Assembly (NCBI RefSeq): GCF_019599045.1
Contig: NZ_CP080623.1
Location: 1,634,501-1,698,500, forward strand
Length of the DNA stretch: 64,000 nt
Direction of reading: 5' to 3'
Origin: Roseovarius sp. SCSIO 43702
Lineage (GTDB): Bacteria; Pseudomonadota; Alphaproteobacteria; Rhodobacterales; Rhodobacteraceae
This document shows, in pieces, positions 17,126 to 25,945 of the stretch. A program made the translations under genes and the position numbers. Numbering within the stretch: the first letter of the stretch is position 1; the number at the start of each line of letters is the position of its first letter. The notes under the pieces were generated by a model that was not told the origin of the DNA, did no database searches, and saw only the letters and a list, made by a program, of their open reading frames with translations.

Positions 17126-18472
17126 TCAGAACATCGAGCCGATATCGGAGGCTCCCGTCGGATAGGCCGCGGGCATCGACTTCACCTGTGCCGCCGTCAG
17201 CCCCAACTTGATCGCCAATGAGAAGACATTGATCAGCTCGGCGTAGTCTGGGCCGAACATGTGCGCGCCGAGCACCTTGCCATCCTTGCCGGTAATGACC
17301 TTCGCGCCCGCATGGCTTTCGCCAAGCCGCTTCTGCGAGAACCAGCCCGAGGTGTCGGTAAAGCTGACATCGACTTCGCCCCTTTCTCGCGCCTCCTCCT
17401 CGAGGAGACCAACCCGGGCCAACTCGGGGATGGTAAACACGACGCTCGGCACGCCGGTGTAGTCGGGCTCGGTCCGCTTGTCCTTCAGCATGTTCGAGGC
17501 TGCGATCTTGCCCTCGAAGACCGCCACGGGGGTTAACGGCTTGCCGGGGGAAGCGGCGGCGTCGCCAGCCGCGAAGATGCGTCGGTTCGACTGCGATTGG
17601 AGCCAAGGGGTGACCTTCACGCCGCCGCGCTCAGTCTCGATGCCTCCGGCGGCGAGGTCGAGGTGGTCGATGGCGGGCACCCTTCCTGCGCCGTGGACAA
17701 GGAGGTCGGCCTCGATGGCATGGTTCTCGTCCCCCCTCCGGTAGACCACGCGGTGCGCACCATCCTTATCCTCGGCCTGCTCGATCGCCGCCTCGGCCAC
17801 GATCTCGATCCCTACCGCGCGGCTGCGCTCGATCAGCATGTCGACAAGATCGGGGTCGAACATCTTCAGCTGCCGCGCGCCACGGTCGAGGATCGTCACC
17901 TCCGCCCCCGCCCGCGCCGCGATATGGGCGAACTCGAATGAGATGTAGCCGCCGCCGACGAAGACGATCCGGCGGGGCAACTCGGCGAGGTTCAGAAAGT
18001 CGGTGCTGTCGATCAGTTTTTCGACGCCGGAGAACTCCAGCACCCGCGGCTTAGCCCCCGTGGCGATAAGCGCGTGGCGGAAGCCGATCTCGCCATGACC
18101 TTCGATCCCGATCCGGTCTTCAGCGGTGAAGCGCGCGCGGCCATGCAGCGTTTGCACCCCGGCCTCCTTCAGCCCGCTTTCCATGTTCTCGGGCACCGGG
18201 TCGGTGAAGCTTTCCTTGTGCTTCATCAGCGCGGGCCAGTCGATCTGGGTCTGGCCCGTGACGCCCTTGCCTTTGAGCCGCCGAGCGGCCTCGACCGCTT
18301 CGGCACCGGCACGCAACATCTTCTTCGGATCGCAACCCCTGAGCGCGCAGGTGCCGCCGTAAGGCAGTTCATCGACAATGGCGACCGACCAGCCGGCCTT
18401 GCTGCATTTCTTCGCAGCGTTGATCCCGGCCATGCCGGCACCAATGACGATCAGGTCGAGTGTTTCGGTCAT
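17126..18472 (-). CDS. Pyridine nucleotide-disulfide oxidoreductase, last gene of the mer operon
   Basis: 448-aa flavoprotein of the glutathione reductase/dihydrolipoamide dehydrogenase family. N-terminal FAD motif VIGAGMAGINAAKKCSKAG, redox site GGTCALRGCDPKKM (Cys-x4-Cys), NAD(P) motif FVGGGYISFEFAHIAARAG, second FAD motif RRIFAAGDAA. The C-terminus lacks the HPT...E active-site His region of classical members (it ends MPAAYPTGASDIGSMF), and there is no vicinal Cys pair as in MerA. It is a second disulfide reductase in addition to MerA; its substrate (a thiol, or a mercury-bound thiol) is unknown. Confidence 0.85.
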   Translation of the reverse strand: MTETLDLIVIGAGMAGINAAKKCSKAGWSVAIVDELPYGGTCALRGCDPKKMLRAGAEAVEAARRLKGKGVTGQTQIDWPALMKHKESFTDPVPENMESGLKEAGVQTLHGRARFTAEDRIGIEGHGEIGFRHALIATGAKPRVLEFSGVEKLIDSTDFLNLAELPRRIVFVGGGYISFEFAHIAARAGAEVTILDRGARQLKMFDPDLVDMLIERSRAVGIEIVAEAAIEQAEDKDGAHRVVYRRGDENHAIEADLLVHGAGRVPAIDHLDLAAGGIETERGGVKVTPWLQSQSNRRIFAAGDAAASPGKPLTPVAVFEGKIAASNMLKDKRTEPDYTGVPSVVFTIPELARVGLLEEEARERGEVDVSFTDTSGWFSQKRLGESHAGAKVITGKDGKVLGAHMFGPDYAELINVFSLAIKLGLTAAQVKSMPAAYPTGASDIGSMF

Positions 18473-18523
18473 ACATGTTCCTCGTTTCTCACATGTTGGG
18501 CTGGGGGGGGGACTTTGGGCTTT

Positions 18524-18886
18524 TCAGCGGTATCTGCTCATGAAGCGCTCGCTCAGCCCCCAGATCGCCGCGGTGCCCCCGCCGACCGCGAGGCCGAGCC
18601 AGAGCCATCCCTCATCGCCCAGCGGCATCAGCCCGGTGCCGTGGCCAAGCACTGGCAACGTCATTGCCAGCAGATAGGGCCCGGTGTAGCGGCAATGGAC
18701 ACGCCCGCAGCGCCGGGCGTTGAGCAAGCAAGCCCCGCCCATCCAGACAAGCGCCAAAAGCCAGATCACCGTCTTGGGGCTATCGGACAACGGGATCGCC
18801 AGGAGCATAGCCCCGATGGGCAGCCACCAGGCGATGACTGAGCCGATGGCGGAGCCGAGGAGATCTTGCGAAGACTTGTCACTCAT
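18524..18886 (-). CDS. Four-helix membrane protein of the mer operon
   Basis: 120 aa with about four hydrophobic helices and a Cys/His loop RRCGRVHCRYTGP between helices 2 and 3 (about residues 58-70). The Cys-His-Cys arrangement next to mercury genes suggests metal-ion binding or transport, but I do not recognise a named family. It sits 3 bp after merA and 51 bp before the flavin reductase gene, so it is part of the operon. Confidence 0.75.
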   Translation of the reverse strand: MSDKSSQDLLGSAIGSVIAWWLPIGAMLLAIPLSDSPKTVIWLLALVWMGGACLLNARRCGRVHCRYTGPYLLAMTLPVLGHGTGLMPLGDEGWLWLGLAVGGGTAAIWGLSERFMSRYR

Positions 18887-18889
18887 GAG

Positions 18890-20305
18890 TCACCCTGCGC
18901 AGCAGCTGAGCGCGGCCACGTCCTTCTCGAAAGTCTGAGCGGCGAGTTTCAACCCCTCGACGGTCGTTAGATAAGGCATGATCGTATCGCCCAACTCCTC
19001 GTAAGTGAGCCCCGCCTTCAGCGCCATCGCCGCCGTCTGGATACTGTCAGCCCCCTCGGGGGCGAGGATCTGCGCGCCCAAGAGCTGTTTACTGCCCGCT
19101 TCTGCCACCAGCTTGATCAGCCCACGCGTGTCACGGGCGGCGAGCGCGCGCGGCACAGCGTTGAGCGGCAGAACCGAGGTCACGACCTCGTGCCCGGCAG
19201 CCCGTGCCTTTGCTTCGCTCGAGCCCACACCCGCCACCTGCGGGTCGGAGAAGACCACCCAGGGCATCGTGGCGTTGTCGTAGCTGCGCGCCTCGCCCGC
19301 CACCGCATTCCGCGCGGCGAGTTTTGCGCCATAGGCCGCCATGTAGACGAATTGGTCTCGCCCGGTGACGTCGCCCGCGGCCCAGACCTTCGGGTTGACG
19401 GTGCGCATATGCGCGTCGACGACGATCCCGCCCCGCGGGTCAGTTTCGATCCCGGCGGCGCCGAGGTTCAAGCGATCGCTGTTGGGCACCCGGCCGGTAG
19501 CGAGCAGCAGCCGTTCGGCGTCGAAGCTCTCTCCGCCCTTTCCGGTCAGGCGGACACTGCCGCCGTCGCGCGCCACGCTCTCGTAGCCACTGACCCGCGC
19601 CAGGCGGATACCTTCCTCGGACAGGTAACCCTCCAAAGCATCGGAGACCTCGGGTTCGGCTTCCGGCAGCACGCCGCGGCGGCTGATCAGCGTCACTTCG
19701 ACACCCGCACGAGCAAAGAGCTGCGCCAGTTCCACCCCGATATAGCCCGCGCCAAGAACCAGCATCGAGGCTGGCAGTTCGTCCATCTCCAGTGCCGAGG
19801 TGCTGTCGAGCGCGTCGACCGCCTCGATACCCGGGATCGCTGGCACATGTGGACGGGAACCGGTCGCAATGACGATCTTCGTTGCTGGAAAGGCCGTGCC
19901 GTCGACAGCGAGTTGGCCCTCGCCGTTGAAGCGGGCGCGGCCCTCTATGTAGTCGATGTTCTCGTGCTGCGGCAGAACGTCGGCATATTTCGCAGCGCGC
20001 AACTCCTCCACCAGCGCCTGTTTCTGCGCCACTGTCGCGGCCCAATCGGTCACGCGGGCCTCGGCTCCGATGCCGTCGAAGCGGCTCGCGGCGCGGGCGT
20101 GATGCAAGCTTTCCACCGCGCGGATCAACGCCTTAGAAGGCACGCAGCCCACGTTGACGCATGTGCCGCCGATGGTTCCGTTGCCGATCAAGGCGACCCG
20201 CGCCCCGGCTTCGGCGGCGGTGATCGCGGCCGAGAATCCCGCCGATCCGGCGCCGATCACGGCGAGGTCGTAGGCGCCGCCCTTGGGGGTGCAGCAATCT
20301 CTCAT
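18890..20305 (-). CDS. merA: Mercuric reductase MerA (no N-terminal metal-binding domain)
   Basis: 471-aa cytoplasmic NADPH flavoenzyme reducing Hg(II) to Hg(0). It starts MRDCCTPKGGAYDLAVIGAG, so the usual NmerA HMA domain is absent (short form), but an N-terminal vicinal Cys pair is present. Redox site GGTCVNVGCVPSKALI, NAD motif VLGAGYIGVELAQLFARAG, FAD motif KVWAAGDVTG, and the essential C-terminal vicinal cysteines ...LSCCAG (residues 468-469) that capture Hg(II). Follows merF by 12 bp. Confidence 0.96.
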   Translation of the reverse strand: MRDCCTPKGGAYDLAVIGAGSAGFSAAITAAEAGARVALIGNGTIGGTCVNVGCVPSKALIRAVESLHHARAASRFDGIGAEARVTDWAATVAQKQALVEELRAAKYADVLPQHENIDYIEGRARFNGEGQLAVDGTAFPATKIVIATGSRPHVPAIPGIEAVDALDSTSALEMDELPASMLVLGAGYIGVELAQLFARAGVEVTLISRRGVLPEAEPEVSDALEGYLSEEGIRLARVSGYESVARDGGSVRLTGKGGESFDAERLLLATGRVPNSDRLNLGAAGIETDPRGGIVVDAHMRTVNPKVWAAGDVTGRDQFVYMAAYGAKLAARNAVAGEARSYDNATMPWVVFSDPQVAGVGSSEAKARAAGHEVVTSVLPLNAVPRALAARDTRGLIKLVAEAGSKQLLGAQILAPEGADSIQTAAMALKAGLTYEELGDTIMPYLTTVEGLKLAAQTFEKDVAALSCCAG

Positions 20306-20317
20306 GTCAGTCTCTCT

Positions 20318-20548
20318 TCAGTTGATGCGTTGGCGCCGCCAAAGCGCGTAGAGGGTGATGCCGAGGAACAGCGCAAGCGCAGGCAGGAGCACGAAGTCGA
20401 GCCAGCCAAGCACGGCCGACAGCCCGACCGCGCCCAGCAGGATCACGAGGATCGGCGTGAAGCAGCACAGCGCCGCGATGACAGTGCCGATCAGCCCGTA
20501 TTTCAGAAGGCGGTCGTTTTTGCCCGAGGGTGTCTGGGGTTGGGTCAC
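20318..20548 (-). CDS. merF: Mercury transporter MerF
   Basis: 76-aa inner-membrane protein with two hydrophobic helices. The cytoplasm-facing vicinal cysteine motif ALCCFTPILVILLGAVGLSA is the MerF hallmark. It moves Hg(II) across the inner membrane to MerA. Its ATG overlaps the merP stop by 4 bp. Confidence 0.93.
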   Translation of the reverse strand: MTQPQTPSGKNDRLLKYGLIGTVIAALCCFTPILVILLGAVGLSAVLGWLDFVLLPALALFLGITLYALWRRQRIN

Positions 20549-20841
20549 GATCCGCCCCCGGCGACGAGAGACGCTCCGTAACCGACGCCGGTCACAGCCG
20601 CGATCAAGGCTTCGGGATCAATGACGGCGTCGTCATATTGCAGCAGGTAAGTGCCGTCCTTGGCCTCGCCCTCGGTGAACTCGGCGATCTTGACGGTTTC
20701 TACTTTTTTTAGAGCGCTGGCGACGATGTAGCTACATGAAGGGCAGGTTAGCCCGGTGACGTGCAGCCTGGTCTCGGCCTCGTCCGCCAGCGACATCGCA
20801 GGGGCCAGCATCAGAGCTGTGGCAAGAAGGGTTTTTTTCAT
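20545..20841 (-). CDS. merP: Periplasmic mercury-binding protein MerP
   Basis: 98 aa. Signal peptide MKKTLLATALMLAPAMSLA, then a heavy-metal-associated fold with the Hg-binding motif GLTCPSCSYIVASALKKV (Cys-Pro-Ser-Cys, against the usual CxxC). It hands Hg(II) to MerT/MerF. The C-terminus ends VAGGGS. Confidence 0.93.
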   Translation of the reverse strand: MKKTLLATALMLAPAMSLADEAETRLHVTGLTCPSCSYIVASALKKVETVKIAEFTEGEAKDGTYLLQYDDAVIDPEALIAAVTGVGYGASLVAGGGS

Positions 20842-20854
20842 CGGAATCTCCGTA

Positions 20855-21250
20855 TCAGAAGGTCAAAATGCGCGGGGCGACGTGGGGGAAGACCAAGGCC
20901 AGCAGCACGACGGCCAATGCGCTCCAAAGAAGCGTCCGCATCACCCCGCGGTCCACCGGACGGGCGCAGGCACCAGTGCCGCATTCGACTGTGGACATCG
21001 GGCGATAGGCCTTCCAGAAGCCGTAGCCGAGTGCGGCGGCAGCGAGGGAGAAGGTGACCCATTTGTAGGCGTAAAGCGCCGTGAGCTGGCCGATGAACAC
21101 GCCGGTGACGCCGAGGCTGACAAGCACCAGCGGCAGGATGCAACAGGAGGTCATTGCCAATGCGCCAAGCACACCTGCGCCCGTGGCGGCCCATCCAGCC
21201 CTGTCCGGTTGGTCTCCGGCCTGTCGCTCGGTCTCAGTCATCTCGCTCAT
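20855..21250 (-). CDS. merT: Mercuric transport protein MerT
   Basis: 131-aa membrane protein with three hydrophobic helices. The first helix carries the vicinal Cys pair TSCCILPLVLVSLG; a second periplasm/cytoplasm loop contributes VECGTGACARP, the further Cys pair of MerT. First gene of the leftward mer operon, about 26 bases after the predicted transcription start. Confidence 0.94.
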   Translation of the reverse strand: MSEMTETERQAGDQPDRAGWAATGAGVLGALAMTSCCILPLVLVSLGVTGVFIGQLTALYAYKWVTFSLAAAALGYGFWKAYRPMSTVECGTGACARPVDRGVMRTLLWSALAVVLLALVFPHVAPRILTF

Positions 21251-21282
21251 CGCTTCACCGTGGTTGCCGCTTGATGACAGGC

Positions 21283-21313
21283 AAGATAGGGTCTGTAGCG
21301 ACTACAGGATCAA
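21283..21313 (-). promoter_or_regulatory. mer operon promoter with MerR operator
   Basis: On the minus strand, -35 TTGATC (21313-21308) and -10 TATCTT (21288-21283) are separated by exactly 19 bp, the over-long spacer typical of MerR-activated promoters. The spacer contains the perfect dyad CTGTAG-N3-CTACAG (21293-21307). It lies between divergent merT and merR, so MerR both represses/activates merT and can control its own gene. Confidence 0.9.
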
Positions 21314-21324
21314 GAGGTTTTCTC

Positions 21325-21780
21325 ATGTCCGACGATCACGCCATCGCGAGCGAGCTGAAGCGCTCCGACCTTGCGCGCCTGACCGGCTGCAATCTCGAGA
21401 CGATCCGCTACTACGAGAACGTGGGCCTGATGCCCGATCCGCCGCGCACGGAGTCGGGCCATCGCCGCTACGGCGCACCTCATGTGGAACGGCTGAACTT
21501 CGTAATGCGCGCCCGGGATCTTGGCTTCACCATGGAGGAGATCCGCGGCCTGCTGTCCCTCGTCGATCGCGGTAGCCATACCTGCGCCGAGGTCGAACGA
21601 ATGGGACGTCACCACCTCGACGTGGTCCGCGCGAAGATCCGCGACCTCCAGACGATCGAAGCCATTCTCGCCGGAACGATCGCACGCTGCACCGGCACCG
21701 ACACCCCTGACTGCCCGTTGCTCGATGTTCTCAGCGAGGGCCAGGCCGTTCCAGAACGGGTAGTGAGGGCGTCCGAATAG
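21325..21780 (+). CDS. merR: Mercury-responsive regulator MerR
   Basis: 151 aa. N-terminal MerR helix-turn-helix (SDLARLTGCNLETIRYYENVGLMPDPPRTESGHRRY), long dimerisation helix, and the Hg-binding cysteines: HTCAEVERMG and ARCTGTDTPDCPLLDVL, matching the three conserved Cys of MerR. ATG 21325 is preceded by CAAGAGG; the frame is open upstream, but across the promoter. Divergent from merT. Confidence 0.94.
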   Translation: MSDDHAIASELKRSDLARLTGCNLETIRYYENVGLMPDPPRTESGHRRYGAPHVERLNFVMRARDLGFTMEEIRGLLSLVDRGSHTCAEVERMGRHHLDVVRAKIRDLQTIEAILAGTIARCTGTDTPDCPLLDVLSEGQAVPERVVRASE

Positions 21781-21933
21781 CTGCCGTTCATGGGAGGTGC
21801 AGCGAAGGTCGGCTCTCCGCCCTCCTCACCACATGCCGCGTCGACAAAGCCGCGGATCATGCACTTGCAGCGAAAGCCCGCTCCGTCCCGCGTACTAACG
21901 AACCGTCGCGCGGCGGCGTGCGACGATGCCGCC

Positions 21934-22179
21934 TCACCCGCCCTTCATGTAGGGCATGAGGACGACCTCGCTGTCGGGGCCGATCTCGGTGAACCATGCC
22001 TCGCGGTAGATGCGGCCGTCGAGCGCGAGGGAGACGCCGCGCTCGATCTGGGGTTTGAGGCCGGGGTAGCGTTCGGAGAGGCGGTCGAGGAGCTGCTTGA
22101 AGTTGCGCGCCTCGACCTCGACGGTCTCCTCCCCTTCGGCGGCGTCGCGGAGGCTGCCCCAGAGCTGGACCTGAACCAT
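21934..22179 (-). CDS. MoaD/ThiS-family ubiquitin-fold protein
   Basis: 81 aa. Opens MVQVQLWGSLRDAAEGEETVEVEARN and ends in the diagnostic Gly-Gly (MPYMKGG), the C-terminus that is thiocarboxylated for sulfur transfer in molybdopterin or thiamine-type synthesis. ATG 22179 follows GGGGAA. It lies 11 bp downstream of the large molybdoenzyme subunit gene and on the same strand, so it probably supplies sulfur for the molybdenum cofactor of that enzyme, or has a more specialised role (inference). Confidence 0.82.
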   Translation of the reverse strand: MVQVQLWGSLRDAAEGEETVEVEARNFKQLLDRLSERYPGLKPQIERGVSLALDGRIYREAWFTEIGPDSEVVLMPYMKGG

Positions 22180-22190
22180 CTGTTCCCCGC

Positions 22191-24434
22191 CTATCCCCTG
22201 GCCATGATCGCCTTGAGCACCTTGGGCGGCGACATCGGCAGTTCGTGAAGCCGGACGCCCGCCGCGCGGCTGACCGCGTTCGACAGCGCCGCGAGGGGCG
22301 GCACGATCGAGGTCTCGCCCACGCCGCGCACGCCGTAGGGATGGCCCGGGTTCGGGATCTCGAGGATCTGCGTGTCGATGGGCGGCAGGTCGGAGGCCAC
22401 GGGAATACGGTAGTCGAGGAAGCCCGCATTCAGCAGGTGCCCCTCGTCGTCGTAGATGTATTCCTCGTTGAGGGCCCAGCCGATGCCCTGCACCGAGCCG
22501 CCCTGCATCTGCCCCTCGACATAGTCGGGGTGGATGGCCTTGCCGGCATCCTGGAAGGCGGTGTAGCGCAGCACCTTGGTGGCGCCGGTCTCGGGGTCCA
22601 CTTCCACATCGGCGAGGTGGACGCCGAAGGACACGCCCGCGCCGTCGGCATTGACCTCGTAATGGCCGGCGATGGGGCCGCCCGTCTCGGAGGAAAGCGC
22701 CGCGATCTCGGCCAGGCTCATCGGGTCGAAATCGCCCGCGTTGGGGCCTGACGGATGCGCCGCGCCGTCCTTCCAGACGACGGCCTCGGCGTCGATGTCC
22801 CAGATCTTGGCGACGCGGCTGCACATCTTGCGGATGGCGTCGCGCGCGGCCTCGATGGTGGCAAGCCCCACGGCGAAGGTCACGCGGGAGCCGTCGGTCA
22901 CGTCGTTGTAGCCCAGCGACGAGGTGTCGGCGACGATGGTGCGGACCCGATCGTAAGGCACGCCCAGTTCCTCGGCGGCCATCATCGAGATGGACGCGCG
23001 GCTGCCGCCGATATCGGGGTTGCCCTCGGTGATGCCGACGGTGCCGTCCTCGTTGATGTTGAGCGAGACGCAGGTGTTGCCGCCGAAGTTGAACCAGAAC
23101 CCGCAGGAGACGCCGCGGCCCTGGTTCTCGCCCAGCGGGGCGGAGTAGTGCGGATGGGCCTTTGCCGCCTCGAGCGTGGCCTTGAGGCCGATCGCCTCGA
23201 AGGTGACGCCGTAGGAGGATTTCGTGCCCTTGTCGGCGGCGTTGAGAAGCCGCACCTCGAGCGGGTCGAGCTCGAAATGCTGGGTCAGTTCATCGACGAC
23301 GCTTTCCACCGCGTAGACCGCCATGGGCGCGCCGGGGGCGCGGTAGGCGGCTTCCTTGGGGCGGTTGGTGAGCGCGTTCCAGCCCTGGGTGCGCACATGC
23401 TCGAGGTCGTAGGCCGCGAAGGCCGCCTGGGCGCCCATCGACACGGTCTCGCACGGGAAGGCGCCGCCCTGGTAGCGGAGGTTCGCGGTGCCCGCGGTGA
23501 TGCGGCCGTCCTTCGTCATCCCGATCTTGACGTCGATCGAGGAGGAGCAGGTGGGGCCGGTGGCGCGGAAGACGTCATCGCGGCTCATCACCAGTTTCAC
23601 CGGGCGGCCCGCCTTGCGCGAGAGCGCCAGCGCGACGGGTTCGATGAAGCAGGTGGTCTTGCCGCCGAAGCCGCCGCCGATCTCGGACGCGGTGACGCGC
23701 AGCTGGCTCGCCTCCATCCCGAGGATGCCGGCGCAGAGCGTGCGGACGAAATACTGCCCCTGCGTGCAGCACCAGAGGTCGCCCTTGCCGTCCGAGGTCA
23801 TCGAGGCGAGGCAGGCGTGGGGCTCGATATAGCCCTGGTGGGTGGCGGCGGTCTTGAAGCTGCGTTCGATGACGTGATCGGCCTTGGCGAACCCCGCCTC
23901 GGGATCGCCGTGGCCGAATTCGCAGTAGCTCGTCACGTTCTGCGACCAGTCGCCGGTCACGTTTTCCTGCTGGCGGCCTTCCTGCACCACGGGGGCGCCG
24001 GGTTTCATGGCCTCGTCCACGTCGGTGACATGGGGCAGCTTCTCGTAATCCACCTCGATGAGATCGAGCGCGGCGCGGGCCGTCTGCGCGTCCTTGGCGG
24101 CGACGGCGGCGACGGCGTGGCCGTGGTAGAGCGCCTTGTCCTTCGCGAGGCAGTTGATCGCCACGTCGCGCACGCCCTCGTCCTCGATCTCGGCGAAATC
24201 GGCATGGGTGACGATGGCCTTGACGCCCGGAAGCGCCATGGCCTTCGACGTGTCGATCCCCCTGATCCGGGCATGGGCATGCGGGCTGCGCAGGGTCGCG
24301 CCGATGAGCATGCCGGGGACGGTGAGGTCGGCGCCATACTGGGCGCGGCCCGTCACCTTGTCGACGCCATCGGGGCGCTTGACGCGCGTGCCGATGATCT
24401 TGAAATCACGGGTTCCTGGCGACATCTCGTTCAT
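22191..24434 (-). CDS. Xanthine-dehydrogenase-family molybdopterin-binding large subunit
   Basis: About 747 aa. It binds the molybdopterin cytosine dinucleotide cofactor. Visible: DKVTGRAQYGADLTVPGML (N-terminal ald_Xan_dh domain), EIGGGFGGKTTCFIEP (MoCo binding), AAYRAPGAPMAVYAVE (substrate-pocket loop; it lacks the AYRCSFR loop of CO dehydrogenase), EGNPDIGGSRAS, and GVRGVGETSIVPPLAALSNAV with the catalytic Glu. So it is a hydroxylase of the xanthine/nicotinate/aldehyde type, not a form-I CO dehydrogenase. It overlaps the [2Fe-2S] subunit gene by 29 bp. Substrate unresolved. Confidence 0.9.
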   Translation of the reverse strand: MNEMSPGTRDFKIIGTRVKRPDGVDKVTGRAQYGADLTVPGMLIGATLRSPHAHARIRGIDTSKAMALPGVKAIVTHADFAEIEDEGVRDVAINCLAKDKALYHGHAVAAVAAKDAQTARAALDLIEVDYEKLPHVTDVDEAMKPGAPVVQEGRQQENVTGDWSQNVTSYCEFGHGDPEAGFAKADHVIERSFKTAATHQGYIEPHACLASMTSDGKGDLWCCTQGQYFVRTLCAGILGMEASQLRVTASEIGGGFGGKTTCFIEPVALALSRKAGRPVKLVMSRDDVFRATGPTCSSSIDVKIGMTKDGRITAGTANLRYQGGAFPCETVSMGAQAAFAAYDLEHVRTQGWNALTNRPKEAAYRAPGAPMAVYAVESVVDELTQHFELDPLEVRLLNAADKGTKSSYGVTFEAIGLKATLEAAKAHPHYSAPLGENQGRGVSCGFWFNFGGNTCVSLNINEDGTVGITEGNPDIGGSRASISMMAAEELGVPYDRVRTIVADTSSLGYNDVTDGSRVTFAVGLATIEAARDAIRKMCSRVAKIWDIDAEAVVWKDGAAHPSGPNAGDFDPMSLAEIAALSSETGGPIAGHYEVNADGAGVSFGVHLADVEVDPETGATKVLRYTAFQDAGKAIHPDYVEGQMQGGSVQGIGWALNEEYIYDDEGHLLNAGFLDYRIPVASDLPPIDTQILEIPNPGHPYGVRGVGETSIVPPLAALSNAVSRAAGVRLHELPMSPPKVLKAIMARG

Positions 24435-24912
24435 GCGGCTTCTCCCTGAGGTCTGCGGCGGCGATCTGGACCGCCTTGATGATCTTGTCATAGCCCGTGC
24501 AGCGGCAGAGATTGCCGGCGAGCCAGTAGCGGATTTCGGTCTCGGTCGGGTCGGGATTGCGTTCGAGCAGGTCCTTGGCCGCGACGAGGATGCCGGGCGT
24601 GCAGATGCCGCATTGCAGGGCGGCGTGCTCGATGAAGGCGCTTTGCAGCGTGTGCAGCGTGTCGCCCGTGGCCATGCCCTCGATCGTTTCGATCTCGGCG
24701 CCCTCGGCCTCGGGGGCGAGGACGAGGCAGGAACAGACCAGGCGGCCATCCATGCGCACGGTGCAGGCGCCGCAATCGCCGGTGCCGCAGCCTTCCTTGG
24801 AGCCCGAGAGCCCCAGCCGCCCGCGCAGCGCGTCGAGCAGCGATTCCTCGGGCGGGCAGACGAAATCCATCTCGTCGCCGTTGACGGTGGTGGTGACGTG
24901 TATCTTGGTCAT
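24406..24912 (-). CDS. Molybdoenzyme [2Fe-2S] small subunit (CoxS/XdhA-type)
   Basis: 168 aa. Plant-ferredoxin-type cluster GCGTGDCGACTVRMDGRLVCSC in the N-terminal half and the second cluster CGICTPG ... NLCRCTGYDKI in the C-terminal half. It relays electrons from the molybdenum centre to the FAD subunit. The start shares ATGA with the stop of the FAD-subunit gene, giving order M-S-L. Confidence 0.93.
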   Translation of the reverse strand: MTKIHVTTTVNGDEMDFVCPPEESLLDALRGRLGLSGSKEGCGTGDCGACTVRMDGRLVCSCLVLAPEAEGAEIETIEGMATGDTLHTLQSAFIEHAALQCGICTPGILVAAKDLLERNPDPTETEIRYWLAGNLCRCTGYDKIIKAVQIAAADLREKPHERDVARNP

Positions 24913-25784
24913 GAGCGGTCTCCTGCCTTCTTCTCGGCGCGGTCCTTGGCGATGCGGGCGGCGCGGGAGGCCAGCACACCCGCCACCTGGGTTCGGAATT
25001 CGACGGTGCCGCGCTTGTCGTCGATGGGTTGGGCGGCGTCGCGGCAGGCAGCGGCCATCTTGTCCAGCGCGGCGTCGTCGAGCGTGGTGCCGATGATCGC
25101 CTTCGCGGCGGCGTCCACCACGTTGATCTTGGGTCCGACCGCGCCCAGCACGACGCGCGCGTCGGAGATCGTGCCATCCTGGGCCAGTTCGAGCGAGACC
25201 GCGGCAGAGGCGACGGCGATGTCCATCTCGGTGCGCGGCGTAAAGCGCAGGTAGGCGTCCGCGGCGCGGCCGGGCCGCGCGGGCAGGAACACCGAGGCCA
25301 CGAACTCGCCATCCTCGAGCGCGAGCTTGCCGGGGCCTTGCGGCAGTTCGGCCACGGGCACGTCGCGCTCGCCCTTCGGTCCGACCACGCGGGCCACGGC
25401 ATTTGCGGCGGCCATGGCGGGCACGCTGTCGGCGGCGGGTGAGCCGTTGCAGAGATTGCCGACCATGGTGCAGCGCCCCTGGATCTGGGTCGAGCCGATC
25501 AGGTCGCACGCCTCGACCACGCCGGGCCAGAGCGCCTTGACGCCTTCGTGTTCGTTGAGTTGCTGGCCGGGCACGCCGGCCCCCACGCGAAAGCCGCCGT
25601 CTTCCGCGGTGATGTCGCGCATGCCGGGGATACGCTTGATGTCGATGACGGTCTCGGGCGAGATCATGCCCGATTTCATCTGCACGAGAAGGTCGGTGCC
25701 GCCGGCGAGGATGCGGGCCTTGCCGCCCCCCTCCGCCAGGTGGCGCGCGGCCTCGTCCAAGGATTGCGGTGACACGAAGTGCAT
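24909..25784 (-). CDS. Molybdoenzyme FAD-binding middle subunit (CoxM/XdhB-type)
   Basis: 291 aa. FAD-binding PCMH-type domain: ILAGGTDLLVQMKSGM (first FAD loop), then TMVGNLCNGSPAADSVPAMAAANAVARV (second FAD loop), followed by the CO_deh_flav_C domain. ATG 25784 is taken because the conserved MHFVSPQSLDEAARHLAEGG begins there. First gene of the leftward operon, 161 bp from the divergent mgtE start. Confidence 0.92.
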   Translation of the reverse strand: MHFVSPQSLDEAARHLAEGGGKARILAGGTDLLVQMKSGMISPETVIDIKRIPGMRDITAEDGGFRVGAGVPGQQLNEHEGVKALWPGVVEACDLIGSTQIQGRCTMVGNLCNGSPAADSVPAMAAANAVARVVGPKGERDVPVAELPQGPGKLALEDGEFVASVFLPARPGRAADAYLRFTPRTEMDIAVASAAVSLELAQDGTISDARVVLGAVGPKINVVDAAAKAIIGTTLDDAALDKMAAACRDAAQPIDDKRGTVEFRTQVAGVLASRAARIAKDRAEKKAGDRS

Positions 25785-25945
25785 GGCTGTCCTCCCAGGG
25801 TGCGGACCGGCGGGCGGGTCCGGTTGAACGATCATTCAAATGGAAAATGCAGGGGATGGGCAGGGATTGCAAGCGCAGGCTTGGCAAAGCGCGCCGCCGG
25901 GTGCAGTCATGGAAAAGGGGAATCCTCGGAACGGGAGCGGCGGCG

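Noticed and set aside
17126..21780. Mercury transposon of the Tn21/Tn501 type
   Set aside because: No transposase, resolvase or terminal inverted repeats flank the operon within the window.
22191..24434. Form-I carbon monoxide dehydrogenase large subunit
   Set aside because: The M-S-L order fits, but the diagnostic AYRCSFR active-site loop is absent (AYRAPG instead).
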